Assembly: GCF_020165855.1 (NCBI RefSeq)
Contig: NZ_JAIUFY010000005.1
Location: 667,235-731,234 of the forward strand
Length of the DNA: 64,000 bases
Direction of reading: 5' to 3'
DNA from: Celeribacter litoreus
GTDB lineage: Bacteria > Pseudomonadota > Alphaproteobacteria > Rhodobacterales > Rhodobacteraceae
A program made the translations under genes and the position numbers. Every line of letters starts with the position of its first letter. The stretch's first letter is position 1. The notes beneath the pieces were generated by a model. The model was given only the letters and a program-made list of their open reading frames with translations, made no database searches and was not told where the DNA came from. Below are positions 36,013-44,997 of this stretch, one piece after another.

Positions 36013-37344
36013 TCAGGAGTCGCGGCTGCGCGGTTTGCCGCCAGTTTTACCACCCGTCGGCTTGCCGCCGTGAGATTTGAAACCGGCAGAGCGCGGCTTG
36101 CCATCCTTGCCGCCACCATGCGATTTGAACCCGTGCGATTTGAAGCCTGGTTTGTCACCGTCTTTGCGCGGACCGCGCTGCTTGTCGCCATACGGTTTGC
36201 CACCGCGTGGCGCGTCGCCGTCCTTGCGCGGGCCACGGGACTTGTCGCCGAACGGTTTGTCTCCGCGCGGTTTGCCCTTGAAGCCTTCACCACGTGGCTT
36301 TCCTCCCTCTGGACGCGGACCGCGCGGTTTGAACCCTTCGGAGCTGTCGTCATCGCGGCGCTTGAACCCTTGGGAGCGGGGTTTGCCACCCGGTTTCGGG
36401 CCTCTCGGCTTGAACCCTTCGGAGCCATCGTCATCGCGGCGCTTAAAGCCGGAAGACTGCGGTTTGCCACCGTCACGGGCGAAAGGTTTCTTGTCGCGGG
36501 AATCGCGGCCGAGTGTTTCCTTGCGCGGACCACCAGGCTTGCCTCCACGCGAGACGTCACGCTTCGGTTTGCCGAACCCTTTGTCGTCATCGGCCTCAAG
36601 CCCAAGCTGGTCACGCAGCACGCGGCCACGCACTTCTTCAACGCCGCCCGGCTGTAGGGTGCCGAGACGGAAGGGGCCATAGGAAATGCGGATCAGGCGG
36701 TTCACGGTCAGGCCGATGTGCTCCATGGCACGGCGGATTTCACGGTTCTTACCCTCGCGCAGACCCACGGTGAGCCATGCGTTCGCGCCCTGTTGGCGAT
36801 CAAACACGACTTCCATGGGCTGGAATTTCTCGCCGTCGATCTCGACGCCCTTGCGGAGCGTATCGAGCGTCGCTTCAGATGCCGTGCCCTTGACGCGCAC
36901 GCGGTATTTGCGGAGCCAGCCGGTGTCCGGCAGTTCCAGACGACGCTTGATTTCCCCGTCGTTGGTCAGGAGGAGCAGGCCCTCGGAGTTCAAATCGAGA
37001 CGCCCGACAGACATCACGCGCGGAAGTTCCGGCGGCAGTTTGTCAAAAACCGTCTCGCGGCCTTTTTCGTCCTTCGCGCTGGTCACGAGGCCCGTGGGCT
37101 TGTGATAGAGCCAAAGACGCGGCGGCTCGGCTTCCTTGATCTCTTTGCCATCGACGAAAATCTTGTCTTTCGGCATGACGTTCAGGGCAGGCGAGGTCAC
37201 CTTGCGCCCGTTCACCATCACGCGGCCCTCTTCGATCATCTGTTCTGCATCCCGACGGGAGGCCACGCCACTGCGCGCCATCACTTTCGCGATGCGGTCA
37301 CCGGGAGGGGTTTTCTTGTTCGGGGTGTCTGCGCTGTCAGTCAT
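36013..37344 (-). CDS. rluB: RluB-family 23S rRNA pseudouridine synthase with long basic tail
   Basis: The N-terminal part (about residues 1-255 of 443) is an S4 domain (RIAKVMARSGVASRRDAEQMIEEGRV) followed by the RsuA/RluB catalytic core with the active aspartate in GRLDLNSEGLLLLTNDGE. It modifies 23S rRNA near position 2605. The last 185 residues are low-complexity Lys/Arg/Gly/Pro/Asp, with near-repeats of a SxGFKRRDDDxSEGFKPRGP unit. I use the ATG at 37344 (MTDSADTPNKK); an in-frame ATG 48 bases upstream lacks support. The tail probably binds RNA. Confidence 0.92.
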   Translation of the reverse strand: MTDSADTPNKKTPPGDRIAKVMARSGVASRRDAEQMIEEGRVMVNGRKVTSPALNVMPKDKIFVDGKEIKEAEPPRLWLYHKPTGLVTSAKDEKGRETVFDKLPPELPRVMSVGRLDLNSEGLLLLTNDGEIKRRLELPDTGWLRKYRVRVKGTASEATLDTLRKGVEIDGEKFQPMEVVFDRQQGANAWLTVGLREGKNREIRRAMEHIGLTVNRLIRISYGPFRLGTLQPGGVEEVRGRVLRDQLGLEADDDKGFGKPKRDVSRGGKPGGPRKETLGRDSRDKKPFARDGGKPQSSGFKRRDDDGSEGFKPRGPKPGGKPRSQGFKRRDDDSSEGFKPRGPRPEGGKPRGEGFKGKPRGDKPFGDKSRGPRKDGDAPRGGKPYGDKQRGPRKDGDKPGFKSHGFKSHGGGKDGKPRSAGFKSHGGKPTGGKTGGKPRSRDS

Positions 37345-37499
37345 GGGAAAGAGCCTTTCGTTGGCGCGCTCATACTCCGCTCGGAGATGCATTGAAAGAG
37401 ATATAAGTGTTTCGACGCCTTGCTTCTATCTTCTCACGCGGTGCCGCGTAGAGCAAATGTCATGCTTGCCAACACCGAAGCGACGGGGCAGGAAAGGCC

Positions 37500-37949
37500 A
37501 TGGTGTTTCGATCTTACATGGAAACCGCGCTCGAAGAGGCGCGTTTGGCGGAAGCGCGCGGAGAGGTGCCCGTGGGTGCCGTCGTTGTGTCGCCCGATGG
37601 CGAGATCGTCGGGCGCGGCGGCAATCGCACCCGTGAGGACAACGATCCGACCGCCCATGCAGAGATCGTCGCGCTTCGCGCCGCCTGTGCCGCGCTCGGG
37701 CGCGACCGTCTGCCCGGTTTTGATCTCTACGTGACGCTCGAACCCTGTCCGATGTGTGCGGCTGCGATTTCGAATGCCCGCATAGCGCGACTGTATTTCG
37801 GCGCGCAGGACCCGAAATCCGGCGGGGTGTCGCACGGGGCAAAGGTCTACAGCCATCCCCAATGCCATCACGTGCCGGAGATTTACGACGGGATTGCGGC
37901 GCGCGAGGCGGAGACGCTTCTCAAAGAGTTCTTCGCCGCCAAGCGCTAG
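37500..37949 (+). CDS. tadA: tRNA-specific adenosine deaminase
   Basis: This 149-residue enzyme makes inosine at the wobble position of tRNA-Arg. The zinc and proton-shuttle residues are in HAE (H53, E55) and PCPMC (C83, C86). AGGAAAGG lies upstream of the ATG. It is divergent from rluB across a 155-base promoter region, the normal arrangement for a gene of this type. The length is typical. Confidence 0.95.
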   Translation: MVFRSYMETALEEARLAEARGEVPVGAVVVSPDGEIVGRGGNRTREDNDPTAHAEIVALRAACAALGRDRLPGFDLYVTLEPCPMCAAAISNARIARLYFGAQDPKSGGVSHGAKVYSHPQCHHVPEIYDGIAAREAETLLKEFFAAKR

Positions 37950-37955
37950 CCAAGC

Positions 37956-38660
37956 TCAGATTTCGATCGGGACCAGAACCTCTGGCACCTTCACGACGCC
38001 CTCTTTGAGCGCAAATTCCAACTCATCACAGCTTTGCGCGAGGAGGGGGAATGTGCCCCAGTGGCACGGGATCACCGTTTTGAAATCAAAGAACTTCTGA
38101 CATACATAGGCCGCGCGTTTCATATCCATAGTGAAATGCCCGCCCGCGCTCAGGATGCCGATGTCCGGCTCATGCAGATCCGCAAACCATTCCATATCCG
38201 CCATAATGTCGGTGTCGCCGGACACGTAGATCGTGTGCCCTTCGCCCGAAATCATGAAGCCTGCCGGCTGCCCCGCATAGACCGGCGCGCCCTCTTTGTA
38301 GTCGATGGAGGAGGAATGCACCGCGTTCACCATTGTGACCGTGACCTCCGCGTCCCCTTCGCCCATGGTGATCGTACCGCCTTTGCCAAAGCCGGTGACG
38401 TTGCCGCCTTCCTGTCCGAGGATGATTGACAGCTCATGAATACAGTGGATCGAGGCGCCGGTTTTCGCCGAAATGGGGAGTGTGCTCGACGCGTGGTCGC
38501 CGTGCCCGTGCGTGAGGAAGATCGCTGTCGTGCCGTCTATAGCCTCATCCTCACGGCCCTCTGGAAAAGAGGGATTGCCTGCAAGCCATGGGTCAATCAA
38601 CAAAACCTGATCTGAAATCTCGATACGAAAGCCAGCGTGGCCCAACCATGTGATTTTCAT
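37956..38660 (-). CDS. UPF0173-type metal-dependent hydrolase (MBL fold)
   Basis: This 234-residue metallo-beta-lactamase-fold protein has THGHGDHASS as its metal motif, VNAVHSSSID and VSGDTDIMADM later, and IPCHWGTFP near the end, which together define UPF0173. Its substrate is unknown. I place the start at 38660 (MKITWLGHAGF) with AGGAAG upstream; the frame extends to 38699 without support. It is convergent with tadA, with seven bases between the stops. Confidence 0.9.
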   Translation of the reverse strand: MKITWLGHAGFRIEISDQVLLIDPWLAGNPSFPEGREDEAIDGTTAIFLTHGHGDHASSTLPISAKTGASIHCIHELSIILGQEGGNVTGFGKGGTITMGEGDAEVTVTMVNAVHSSSIDYKEGAPVYAGQPAGFMISGEGHTIYVSGDTDIMADMEWFADLHEPDIGILSAGGHFTMDMKRAAYVCQKFFDFKTVIPCHWGTFPLLAQSCDELEFALKEGVVKVPEVLVPIEI

Positions 38661-38726
38661 GAGAAGACTTCCTCTACTATAAATCCTATGTTCTCTCACA
38701 GAGTAGCACGGGAATGGGACACGTCT

Positions 38727-39377
38727 ATGTTAAGCACCCAGTTTGACGCATATTGCGAGCGGACGGATTTCACTTTCTGGTCCGAACCGGTGAATGCGGT
38801 GACGAATGCCGCCTTTCTCATCGCCGCGATTTGGATTTTCCCGCGCACCAAAGGTGTGCCGCTGGCGCGCGCGCTTGCCATCATCCTGTTCCTGATCGGC
38901 CTCGGGTCGTTTGCGTTCCACACGACCGCGACGCAGTGGGGCTCTCTTGCGGACACGATCCCCATCGTGGGCTTCATCCTCGTCTATATCTTTGCCGCGA
39001 CACGCGATTTCTTTGGGCTGCCGACATGGAAGTCTGCGCTCGTCACAGCCGCCTTTTTCCCGTATGCCGCTGTGACCATGCCGCTCTTCGCCAAGCTTGG
39101 CCTCGGATCGTCGTCGGCCTATGCGCCCGTGCCGCTGCTGATTTTCATCTACGCCATCTTGCTGCGCAAAAGCGTGCCGCAAACGGCGCGGGGCCTCGCG
39201 ATTGGTGCAACGATCCTCTGTGTTTCTATCGCGATGCGCTGGCTCGATGAACCGATATGCGCGCAACTGCCGCTTGGCACGCATTTCCTTTGGCACATTC
39301 TGAATTCTGTGATGCTCGTCCATATGATCGCGGTTTATCTCAACCACATGCTTGAAGGCCGCGCGCCCAAGCGCTAA
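38727..39377 (+). CDS. Ceramidase-family membrane hydrolase
   Basis: This 216-residue protein has about seven hydrophobic helices and the CREST/alkaline-ceramidase residues: S61 and H65 in SFAFH, D76 in SLADT, and H186 and H190 in THFLWH. These form the zinc site that hydrolyses an amide bond. Alkaline ceramidases cut ceramide; in a bacterium the substrate may be another amidolipid. I chose the ATG at 38727, since the core starts MLSTQFDAYCERTDFTFW; ATG codons at 38688 and 38637 are in frame. Confidence 0.85.
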   Translation: MLSTQFDAYCERTDFTFWSEPVNAVTNAAFLIAAIWIFPRTKGVPLARALAIILFLIGLGSFAFHTTATQWGSLADTIPIVGFILVYIFAATRDFFGLPTWKSALVTAAFFPYAAVTMPLFAKLGLGSSSAYAPVPLLIFIYAILLRKSVPQTARGLAIGATILCVSIAMRWLDEPICAQLPLGTHFLWHILNSVMLVHMIAVYLNHMLEGRAPKR

Positions 39378-39412
39378 AGCCTCACTTGACCAAGATTACG
39401 GAGCATTGCCCC

Positions 39413-39700
39413 ATGTCCATCGACATCGATACCGCGCGCCGGGTTGCCAAGCTCGCCCGCATCCGGGTCGAGGAAGACGCGCTTCCCGCCCTCGCAGATG
39501 AGTTCAACGCTGTTCTCGGCTTTATCGAGCAACTGTCCGAAGTGGACGTAGACGGCGTCGAGCCGATGACGTCCGTGACGCCGCAGCGTCTCAAACGCCG
39601 CAAGGACGGTGTGACCGATGGCAACATGCAGGAGAAAATCCTGTCGAACGCGCCCGACGCGCGCGAGGGCTTTTTCGCAGTGCCGAAGGTGGTGGAATAA
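39413..39700 (+). CDS. gatC: Aspartyl/glutamyl-tRNA amidotransferase subunit C
   Basis: This 95-residue GatC has the family's [25 protein letters not shown]-terminal stretch (given here in part) and the [11 protein letters not shown] motif near residue 51. It holds GatA and GatB together in the tRNA-dependent amidotransferase that makes Gln-tRNA or Asn-tRNA. I use the ATG at 39413 with GGAG ten bases upstream. TAATG overlap with gatA couples the two. Confidence 0.95.
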   Translation: MSIDIDTARRVAKLARIRVEEDALPALADEFNAVLGFIEQLSEVDVDGVEPMTSVTPQRLKRRKDGVTDGNMQEKILSNAPDAREGFFAVPKVVE

Positions 39701-41187
39701 TGTCTGATCTGAACAAACTGACCCTGTCCGCGGCCCGTGACGGTCTGCGTGCAAAAGAGTTCACCTCTGTCGAGCTGACTGAGTCCTGCCTCTCCGCGAT
39801 CGAGGGCGCTGGTGTCTTGAACGCCTTCGTTCACAACACGCCGGAGATCGCCCGCGAACAGGCGAAAGCTGCTGACGCGAAACTCGCTGCTGGCGATGCG
39901 CCCGCGATGTGCGGTCTGCCGATCGGGATCAAAGACCTCTTTGCGACCAAAGGCGTGCCGACACAGGCGGCGTCTGCGATCCTCGAAGGGTTCAAACCGG
40001 AATACGAGAGCACCATCACGTCGAAACTGTTCGACGCAGGTTCCGTGATGCTCGGCAAGCTCAACATGGACGAGTTCGCGATGGGCTCCTCCAACGAAAC
40101 CTCGACCTACGGCAACGCGATCAACCCGTGGCGCCGGGGCAATGAAGACTCCGAACTCACCCCGGGTGGTTCCTCTGGCGGCTCTGCTGCGGCTGTCGCA
40201 GCTGATCTTTGCCTTGCCGCGACCGGCACCGACACCGGCGGTTCCATCCGTCAGCCTGCTGCGTTCACTGGCATCGTCGGTATCAAGCCGACCTATGGCC
40301 GTTGTTCGCGCTGGGGCGTTGTGGCGTTTGCCTCCTCGCTCGATCAGGCCGGTCCGATGACCAAATCCGTGCGCGACGCGGCGATCATGCTCGAGACTAT
40401 GTGTGGTCACGACATGAAGGATTCGACTTCCGCTGACCTGCCGGTCCCGAATTTCGAAGCCCTGCTCACCGGCGACATCAAAGGCAAGAAAATCGGTATC
40501 CCGAAAGAATACCGCATTGACGGCATTCCTGACGAGATTTCGAAGCTTTGGGACGACGGCGCAGCGATGCTCAAAGACGCGGGTGCCGAGATCGTCGACA
40601 TCTCTCTGCCGCACACCAAATACGCGCTCCCGACCTACTACGTGATCGCACCGGCGGAAGCCTCCTCGAACCTCGCGCGCTATGACGGCGTCCGCTACGG
40701 CCACCGTGCGACGCTCGCAGAGGGCGAAGGCATCAACGAGATGTATGAGAAAACCCGCGCCGAAGGCTTTGGCCACGAGGTCCAGCGCCGCGTGATGGTC
40801 GGCACCTATGTGCTCTCCGCCGGGTATTACGACGCCTACTACAACAAGGCGCGCAAAGTCCGCACGCTCATTAAGAAAGACTTTGAAGATGCATTCGCCG
40901 CAGGCGTCGATGCGATTCTGACGCCTGCCACTCCGTCCCCGGCCTTTGGCCTCGGAGAAGTGTCCGATAGCGATCCGATCCAGATGTATCTCAACGACGT
41001 CTTCACCGTGACCGTGAACCTCGCGGGCCTTCCGGGTATCTCCGTTCCGGCCGGTCTGTCGGCCACGGGGCTGCCGCTCGGGCTGCAACTCATTGGTAAA
41101 CCATGGGAAGAGGGCGATCTGCTGAATATCGCGCATTCTCTCGAGAGCTCTGCGGGCTTTGTTTCCAAGCCTGAAAAATGGTGGTAA
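39700..41187 (+). CDS. gatA: Aspartyl/glutamyl-tRNA amidotransferase subunit A
   Basis: This 495-residue amidase-signature protein hydrolyses glutamine to supply ammonia for transamidation. The catalytic triad is visible: lysine in [10 protein letters not shown] (about residue 77), serine in [12 protein letters not shown] and the nucleophile serine in [12 protein letters not shown]. The overlap with gatC and normal length support it. gatB is not adjacent. Confidence 0.97.
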   Translation: MSDLNKLTLSAARDGLRAKEFTSVELTESCLSAIEGAGVLNAFVHNTPEIAREQAKAADAKLAAGDAPAMCGLPIGIKDLFATKGVPTQAASAILEGFKPEYESTITSKLFDAGSVMLGKLNMDEFAMGSSNETSTYGNAINPWRRGNEDSELTPGGSSGGSAAAVAADLCLAATGTDTGGSIRQPAAFTGIVGIKPTYGRCSRWGVVAFASSLDQAGPMTKSVRDAAIMLETMCGHDMKDSTSADLPVPNFEALLTGDIKGKKIGIPKEYRIDGIPDEISKLWDDGAAMLKDAGAEIVDISLPHTKYALPTYYVIAPAEASSNLARYDGVRYGHRATLAEGEGINEMYEKTRAEGFGHEVQRRVMVGTYVLSAGYYDAYYNKARKVRTLIKKDFEDAFAAGVDAILTPATPSPAFGLGEVSDSDPIQMYLNDVFTVTVNLAGLPGISVPAGLSATGLPLGLQLIGKPWEEGDLLNIAHSLESSAGFVSKPEKWW

Positions 41188-41222
41188 TGGACAGTAACCC
41201 TGTCCTTTGCCGGAGCCTCGCG

Positions 41223-41882
41223 ATGCGTCGTGCCTCTTTTGCCCTGATCTCTCTCGCTGCTTTGGCGGCCTGCCAGACGACCGCCCCCGATACGGGGACG
41301 GGTGTCGGGTTTAGCTCCTACATGGACTATCAGGCGCAGCGTGAGGCCGAACTGATCGCGAATGGTGAGGGCCAATCCACGGCGACCGCTGGTCTCGATA
41401 CTCAAGCGATCTCCGACGAAGCCGTCGAAGGCATCGCCGCCGCCGAGACCCAGATGGCCGACCTGTCTGCGGTGAGCAACTCGATCGGCATTTCGGCGGA
41501 GAATGATTTCTCCGCCGTGGCCTCTGAACGCTCCATCGAAGAAGACGCGGCGTTCGTGGCCGCGAACAAAGAAGCCTATGTCACGATCCAGCCGACGGCC
41601 CTCCCGTCGCGCCCGACGTCTGACGCGGCGACCATCGTCGAATTTGCGCTCTCGACCACGAACAACGTCGGCCAGCCGCTTTATTCGCGCCTGATTCCCG
41701 GTGCAGAATCGCGTGCGGCCCGCAATTGCGCGAAATATCCGTCGCCCGACAAGGCGCAGGAAGATTTCCTCAAGAGCGGCGGACCAGAGCGAAATGGCAA
41801 AGGGCTTGACCCTGATGGCGACGGGTTTGCCTGTAGCTGGGACCCCGCACCCTTCCGCCTCGCTGCAAGCGCGCGGCAGTGA
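41223..41882 (+). CDS. Lipoprotein with excalibur-like calcium-binding C-terminus
   Basis: This 219-residue protein has a signal peptide and lipobox (SLAALAAC, Cys near residue 17), a low-complexity acidic middle, and a C-terminal CAKYPSPDKAQEDFL...GLDPDGDGFACSWDPAPF block. The DPDGDGFAC motif is that of excalibur calcium-binding domains. I use the ATG at 41223 with GGAG upstream. It is probably anchored to the outer membrane. No function is known. Confidence 0.78.
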   Translation: MRRASFALISLAALAACQTTAPDTGTGVGFSSYMDYQAQREAELIANGEGQSTATAGLDTQAISDEAVEGIAAAETQMADLSAVSNSIGISAENDFSAVASERSIEEDAAFVAANKEAYVTIQPTALPSRPTSDAATIVEFALSTTNNVGQPLYSRLIPGAESRAARNCAKYPSPDKAQEDFLKSGGPERNGKGLDPDGDGFACSWDPAPFRLAASARQ

Positions 41883-41897
41883 TCCGGCGCGCTTCAG

Positions 41898-42596
41898 TTG
41901 ACTTCTGATCTGACGTTTCTCGACCGCCCGTCTCCGAACTTCGGAGAACGGAGGGACGGTGCGTCGCCTGATATGGTGGTGATCCACTACACGGCGATGC
42001 CGACCGCCGAGGACGCGCTTGCACGCCTCTGTGCGCCGGAATTTGAGGTCTCAGCCCATTACCTAATCTGTGAGCAAGGGCAGGTGCATCGCCTCGTCGA
42101 TGAGGAAATGCGCGCGTGGCACGCGGGGGAAGGGCAGTGGGGCGATGTGACGGATGTCAACTCCCGCTCCATCGGTATCGAGCTGGCTAACACCGGCACG
42201 ACGCCCTTCGCCGCCGATCAGATCGGGGCGCTTGAGACGCTTTTGTCGGACATCATGACCCGCTGGTCCATTCCGCCCGAACGCATCATCGGCCATTCGG
42301 ATATGGCGCCGGAGCGCAAGATTGACCCTGGGCCGCGTTTTGACTGGCGTAGGCTCGCATTGCGGGGTTTGTCTGTCTTTTCGGTTCCGGAGAGCGATCA
42401 GAAACCCCATTATGTTCGATTTGTGCAAGCGCTCCATACCTTCGGCTACCCTGATGCTCCGTTCGAGGCGCTTCTGCACGCCTTTCGCAGTCGCTTTCGT
42501 CCGCATCACACAGGACCCCTCGACGGTGTCGATATGGCGATGGCGCAGGACCTCGCAGAGCGCTTTCCCGTTGACCGGAGCGCGCCGAGCGCCTAA
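41898..42596 (+). CDS. N-acetylmuramoyl-L-alanine amidase (AmpD-like)
   Basis: This 232-residue amidase_2 protein has the zinc/catalytic blocks MVVIHYTAM, SAHYLICEQGQVHRLVDEEMRAWHAG, and IIGHSDMAPERKIDPGPRFDW, plus a peptidoglycan-binding-like tail (about 165-225). It has no signal peptide, so it probably acts in the cytoplasm on recycled muropeptides like AmpD. The start is TTG at 41898; the frame is closed by the stop of the previous gene, and no ATG precedes the first motif. Confidence 0.9.
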   Translation: MTSDLTFLDRPSPNFGERRDGASPDMVVIHYTAMPTAEDALARLCAPEFEVSAHYLICEQGQVHRLVDEEMRAWHAGEGQWGDVTDVNSRSIGIELANTGTTPFAADQIGALETLLSDIMTRWSIPPERIIGHSDMAPERKIDPGPRFDWRRLALRGLSVFSVPESDQKPHYVRFVQALHTFGYPDAPFEALLHAFRSRFRPHHTGPLDGVDMAMAQDLAERFPVDRSAPSA

Positions 42597-42602
42597 GCGC
42601 AA

Positions 42603-43010
42603 CGCGACGCGGATGGCCGGATAATCGCCGCCTTGGGGTAAACCCTTGGGGGAGGAAAGTCCGGACTCCCTTGAGCAACGGTGCCGGGTAACGCCCGGCG
42701 GGGGTAACCCCAGGGATAGCGCCACAGAGAACAGACTGCCCTCTCACACGGGGGTTATGGTGAAACGGTGGGGTAAGAGCCCACCGCGGGACTGGCAACA
42801 GAACCGGCACGGCAAGCCCCACCGGGAGCAATGCCAAATAGGGGTTTCGCGCGGGATCGGCGGTAACGCGGATCACTCGCAGGGTCGCTCAAGCCCGAGA
42901 AACCCGGGTTGGCAGCTTGAGCCTGTTGGCAACAGCAGGCCTAGAGGAATGGTTATCGAGGGGGCGCAAGCCTCTGAACAGAATCCGGCTTACAGGCCGT
43001 CCGCGTCATA
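42603..43010 (+). ncRNA. rnpB: RNase P RNA (class A)
   Basis: The conserved RNase P core is clear: GAGGAAAGTCCGGACTCC near 42652, ACAGAGAACAGACTGCC near 42724, GTGAAACGGTGGGGTAAGAG near 42761, GAGGAATGGTTATC near 42945 and ACAGAATCCGGCTTACAGGC near 42979. The ends pair as P1: GACGCGGA (42606-42613) with TCCGCGTC (43000-43007). It processes tRNA 5' ends. Protein frames across this stretch are spurious. Exact ends are estimated from the P1 helix. Confidence 0.97.
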
Positions 43011-43063
43011 CCACTCCACGCCTCTCTCTCCTGCTCACGCGGATTTTTCCCCATTGTCGCAAC

Positions 43064-43114
43064 GGCATCTCCTATGCACTATGCTTTTGAGATGTTTGTT
43101 TTATAGGAGATGCC
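43064..43114 (+). promoter_or_regulatory. Perfect 12-bp inverted repeat covering the ribosome site of the DUF533 gene
   Basis: GGCATCTCCTAT (43064-43075) and ATAGGAGATGCC (43103-43114) are perfect complements with a 27-base loop. The right arm contains the Shine-Dalgarno AGGAG (43105-43109), eight bases from the ATG at 43118. If transcribed, the hairpin would hide the ribosome site. It could be a translational switch, or, at the DNA level, a pair of operator half-sites. Confidence 0.6.
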
Positions 43115-43117
43115 CCC

Positions 43118-43828
43118 ATGAGTTTTGTTCGCACCCTGAGCACATTGGCCGTCGGTTTTGCCGCAGCCAAAGGCGTCGATAAGATGAAAAAGATGGGCGG
43201 CCTCGACGGTATGCGAGAAGCCATGCGGCAGTCAGGCAACCCAGGTGGCGTCGCTGATCAGATGGGGCAGATGGCCGAGAAGATGGGAGTGCCCGGCAGC
43301 GCAGAAGTCATGCGCACCATGATGGGCGGTCTCGGCAATCAGGCAGCGGATATGTCAGAAGCCGCAGAAGCTGCGCTCCAGTCTCTCTTCACCTCCATGA
43401 GTGGGGCGGCGCAGATGGGCACGCAAACCGTCACCGAAATGTTTGAGTCTTTGGCTGCAGGCACTGCTGTGGGCGATGCTGCGGAAGAGAACGCGAAGCT
43501 CATGATCCGCTCCATGATTATGGCGGCTAAGGCGGACGGCGAGATTGACGCCGAGGAGCGGACGAAAATTCTCGATCAGCTGACTGACGCGTCAGACGAG
43601 GAAATTGCCTTTGTCGCGGATCAGATCGACGCACCTGTGGATCCTATGGCGCTCGCGAAGGACGCTGGATCCTCTGCGGCGACGCATGTCTACTCCGCCG
43701 CACTCATGGCAATCTCGGTCGATACGGATGCGGAGAAGACCTTTCTGAAGGGCCTAGCGCAGTCGCTGATGATTGATGAGGCGAAGCAGGCAGAGATTCA
43801 TATTTCGATGGGAAAACCCGTCCTTTGA
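43118..43828 (+). CDS. DUF533/TerB-like protein
   Basis: This 236-residue protein has a DUF533 C-terminal half (about residues 115-235: AKLMIRSMIMAAKADGEIDAEER, then a helix bundle) of the TerB-like superfamily. The N-terminal half is Met/Gly-rich and repetitive (GGLDGMREAM, MGQMAEKMG), with no clear signal peptide. TerB-like proteins bind metal with conserved acids (ADGEIDAEE is such a site). Its biological role is unknown. The ribosome site lies in a strong inverted repeat, suggesting regulated translation. Confidence 0.83.
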   Translation: MSFVRTLSTLAVGFAAAKGVDKMKKMGGLDGMREAMRQSGNPGGVADQMGQMAEKMGVPGSAEVMRTMMGGLGNQAADMSEAAEAALQSLFTSMSGAAQMGTQTVTEMFESLAAGTAVGDAAEENAKLMIRSMIMAAKADGEIDAEERTKILDQLTDASDEEIAFVADQIDAPVDPMALAKDAGSSAATHVYSAALMAISVDTDAEKTFLKGLAQSLMIDEAKQAEIHISMGKPVL

Positions 43829-44007
43829 TCCTCCGAGGCAAGGCTTAACCTGCGGTCTTTACGGTTTCTTCGGATTTCCGTCCCGCTAGGTCCGTTTTTT
43901 CCTCTGTCCCCATTGACTCGGGCCAGTAAAGGGGTAAAAGGCGGGCTTCAAGGATTCCACGGGATGGCCCGAAGCCCCCGTCGCACGAGATAACTGGAGT
44001 AAAGACA

Positions 44008-44175
44008 ATGGCGAAGCCGACGACGATTAAAATCCGTCTCAACTCGACCGCGGACACGGGCCACTTTTACGTGACCAAAAAGAACGCCCGCACCATGACC
44101 GAAAAGATGGTCGTAAAGAAATACGACCCGGTTGCGCGAAAGCACGTTGAGTACAAAGAAGGCAAAATCAAGTAA
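44008..44175 (+). CDS. rpmG: 50S ribosomal protein L33
   Basis: This 55-residue L33 (start [20 protein letters not shown], then a FYVTKKNAR segment and a [12 protein letters not shown]-terminal region) lacks the CxxC pairs of zinc-binding L33, so it is the zinc-independent paralog. GGAG lies eight bases before the ATG, and a terminator follows. It is usual as a single gene in alphaproteobacteria. Confidence 0.97.
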   Translation: MAKPTTIKIRLNSTADTGHFYVTKKNARTMTEKMVVKKYDPVARKHVEYKEGKIK

Positions 44176-44200
44176 GACCTTCCGAGACTACGAAATGCAA

Positions 44201-44239
44201 AAGCCGCGCGACCCGAGAGTGGGGAGCGCGGTTTTTCTT
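44201..44239 (+). terminator. Rho-independent terminator after rpmG
   Basis: CCGCGC (44204-44209) pairs with GCGCGG (44226-44231), with an inner CCC/GGG stem, and TTTTTCTTT follows. Confidence 0.9.
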
Positions 44240-44298
44240 TGACCTGACGCCTCCCTCTCTCTCCCTCGAGTTTTTTAACCCAACAAGGAGACAGAGAG

Positions 44299-44925
44299 AT
44301 GTTGGAATTCGACGATAGCTATTTCAGAGAACGGGAGCGGCCCGATGGGGTGCCCTGTTCGTCGATGCCTTCGAGCCTAAGTGAGGCTCTGGCAGTGATG
44401 GGCGCGCAGGAGACCCGTAAGAGCGTGCCCTTCACCGTACGAGCCGCCATGCCGGCTGACACGGCGGAGATCGACGCGCTCTTTCGCGCCTCCTATGGTC
44501 AGCTTCTCAAACAGCACTACTCCACCAACGTCCTGAATGCAGCGCTTCCGGCGCTCTTGCATACGTCCCCCCGTCTGCTGAACTCCGGTACCTTCTTCGT
44601 CGCGGAGACCGGTGGCGGAGAGATCATCGCCGCTGGTGGTTGGACGCAGGCGACACCTTTCGGTGGCGTCGGTCCGCGCGAGATCGGTCACATGCGGCGC
44701 GTTGCGGTTCATCCCGACCACACGCGGCGCGGCGTGGGCTCTGTGCTCCTCGGCCACATCCTCGACAACGCACGGCTCACGGGCGTGACGACGATGTGCT
44801 GCCTCTCCACGCTCACCGCGCTGGCGTTCTACGAGGCACACGGGTTCAAAGCATCGGGTGATGTCGATCTTGCGTTGAAGCCCGGTGTCCACCTGCCCGC
44901 CGTGCAGATGGCCAGAGCGCTCTGA
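44299..44925 (+). CDS. GNAT-family acetyltransferase
   Basis: This 208-residue protein has the GNAT core from about residue 50 to the end, with the acetyl-CoA motif RRVAVHPDHTRRGVGSVLL near 133-151 and ALAFYEAHGFKASG after it. The first 50 residues are an unrelated polar extension. AAGGAG lies eight bases before the ATG. The substrate is unknown. A terminator separates it from the convergent Bax-inhibitor gene. Confidence 0.85.
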   Translation: MLEFDDSYFRERERPDGVPCSSMPSSLSEALAVMGAQETRKSVPFTVRAAMPADTAEIDALFRASYGQLLKQHYSTNVLNAALPALLHTSPRLLNSGTFFVAETGGGEIIAAGGWTQATPFGGVGPREIGHMRRVAVHPDHTRRGVGSVLLGHILDNARLTGVTTMCCLSTLTALAFYEAHGFKASGDVDLALKPGVHLPAVQMARAL

Positions 44926-44949
44926 GGCGCGACGATCCAGACAACGAAA

Positions 44950-44973
44950 AAGGCCGCCCCGAGGGGCGGCCTT
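44950..44973 (+). terminator. Bidirectional terminator between GNAT and Bax-inhibitor genes
   Basis: AAGGCCGCCC-CGAG-GGGCGGCCTT is a perfect ten-base-pair stem. TTAGTCATTTT follows on the plus strand and AAAA precedes it (TTTT on the minus strand), so it can stop both convergent genes. Confidence 0.9.
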
Positions 44974-44997
44974 AGTCATTTTAGAAACCTATTCTGA

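Noticed and set aside
39382..41136. 584-codon open frame on the minus strand
   Set aside because: It runs antisense through gatC and gatA, whose protein identities are certain.
42646..43182. 178-codon frame across RNase P RNA
   Set aside because: The conserved RNA core accounts for the sequence; the frame has no protein signature.
43845..44057. 70-codon frame on the minus strand
   Set aside because: It overlaps the start of rpmG on the other strand and has no ribosome site or family match.
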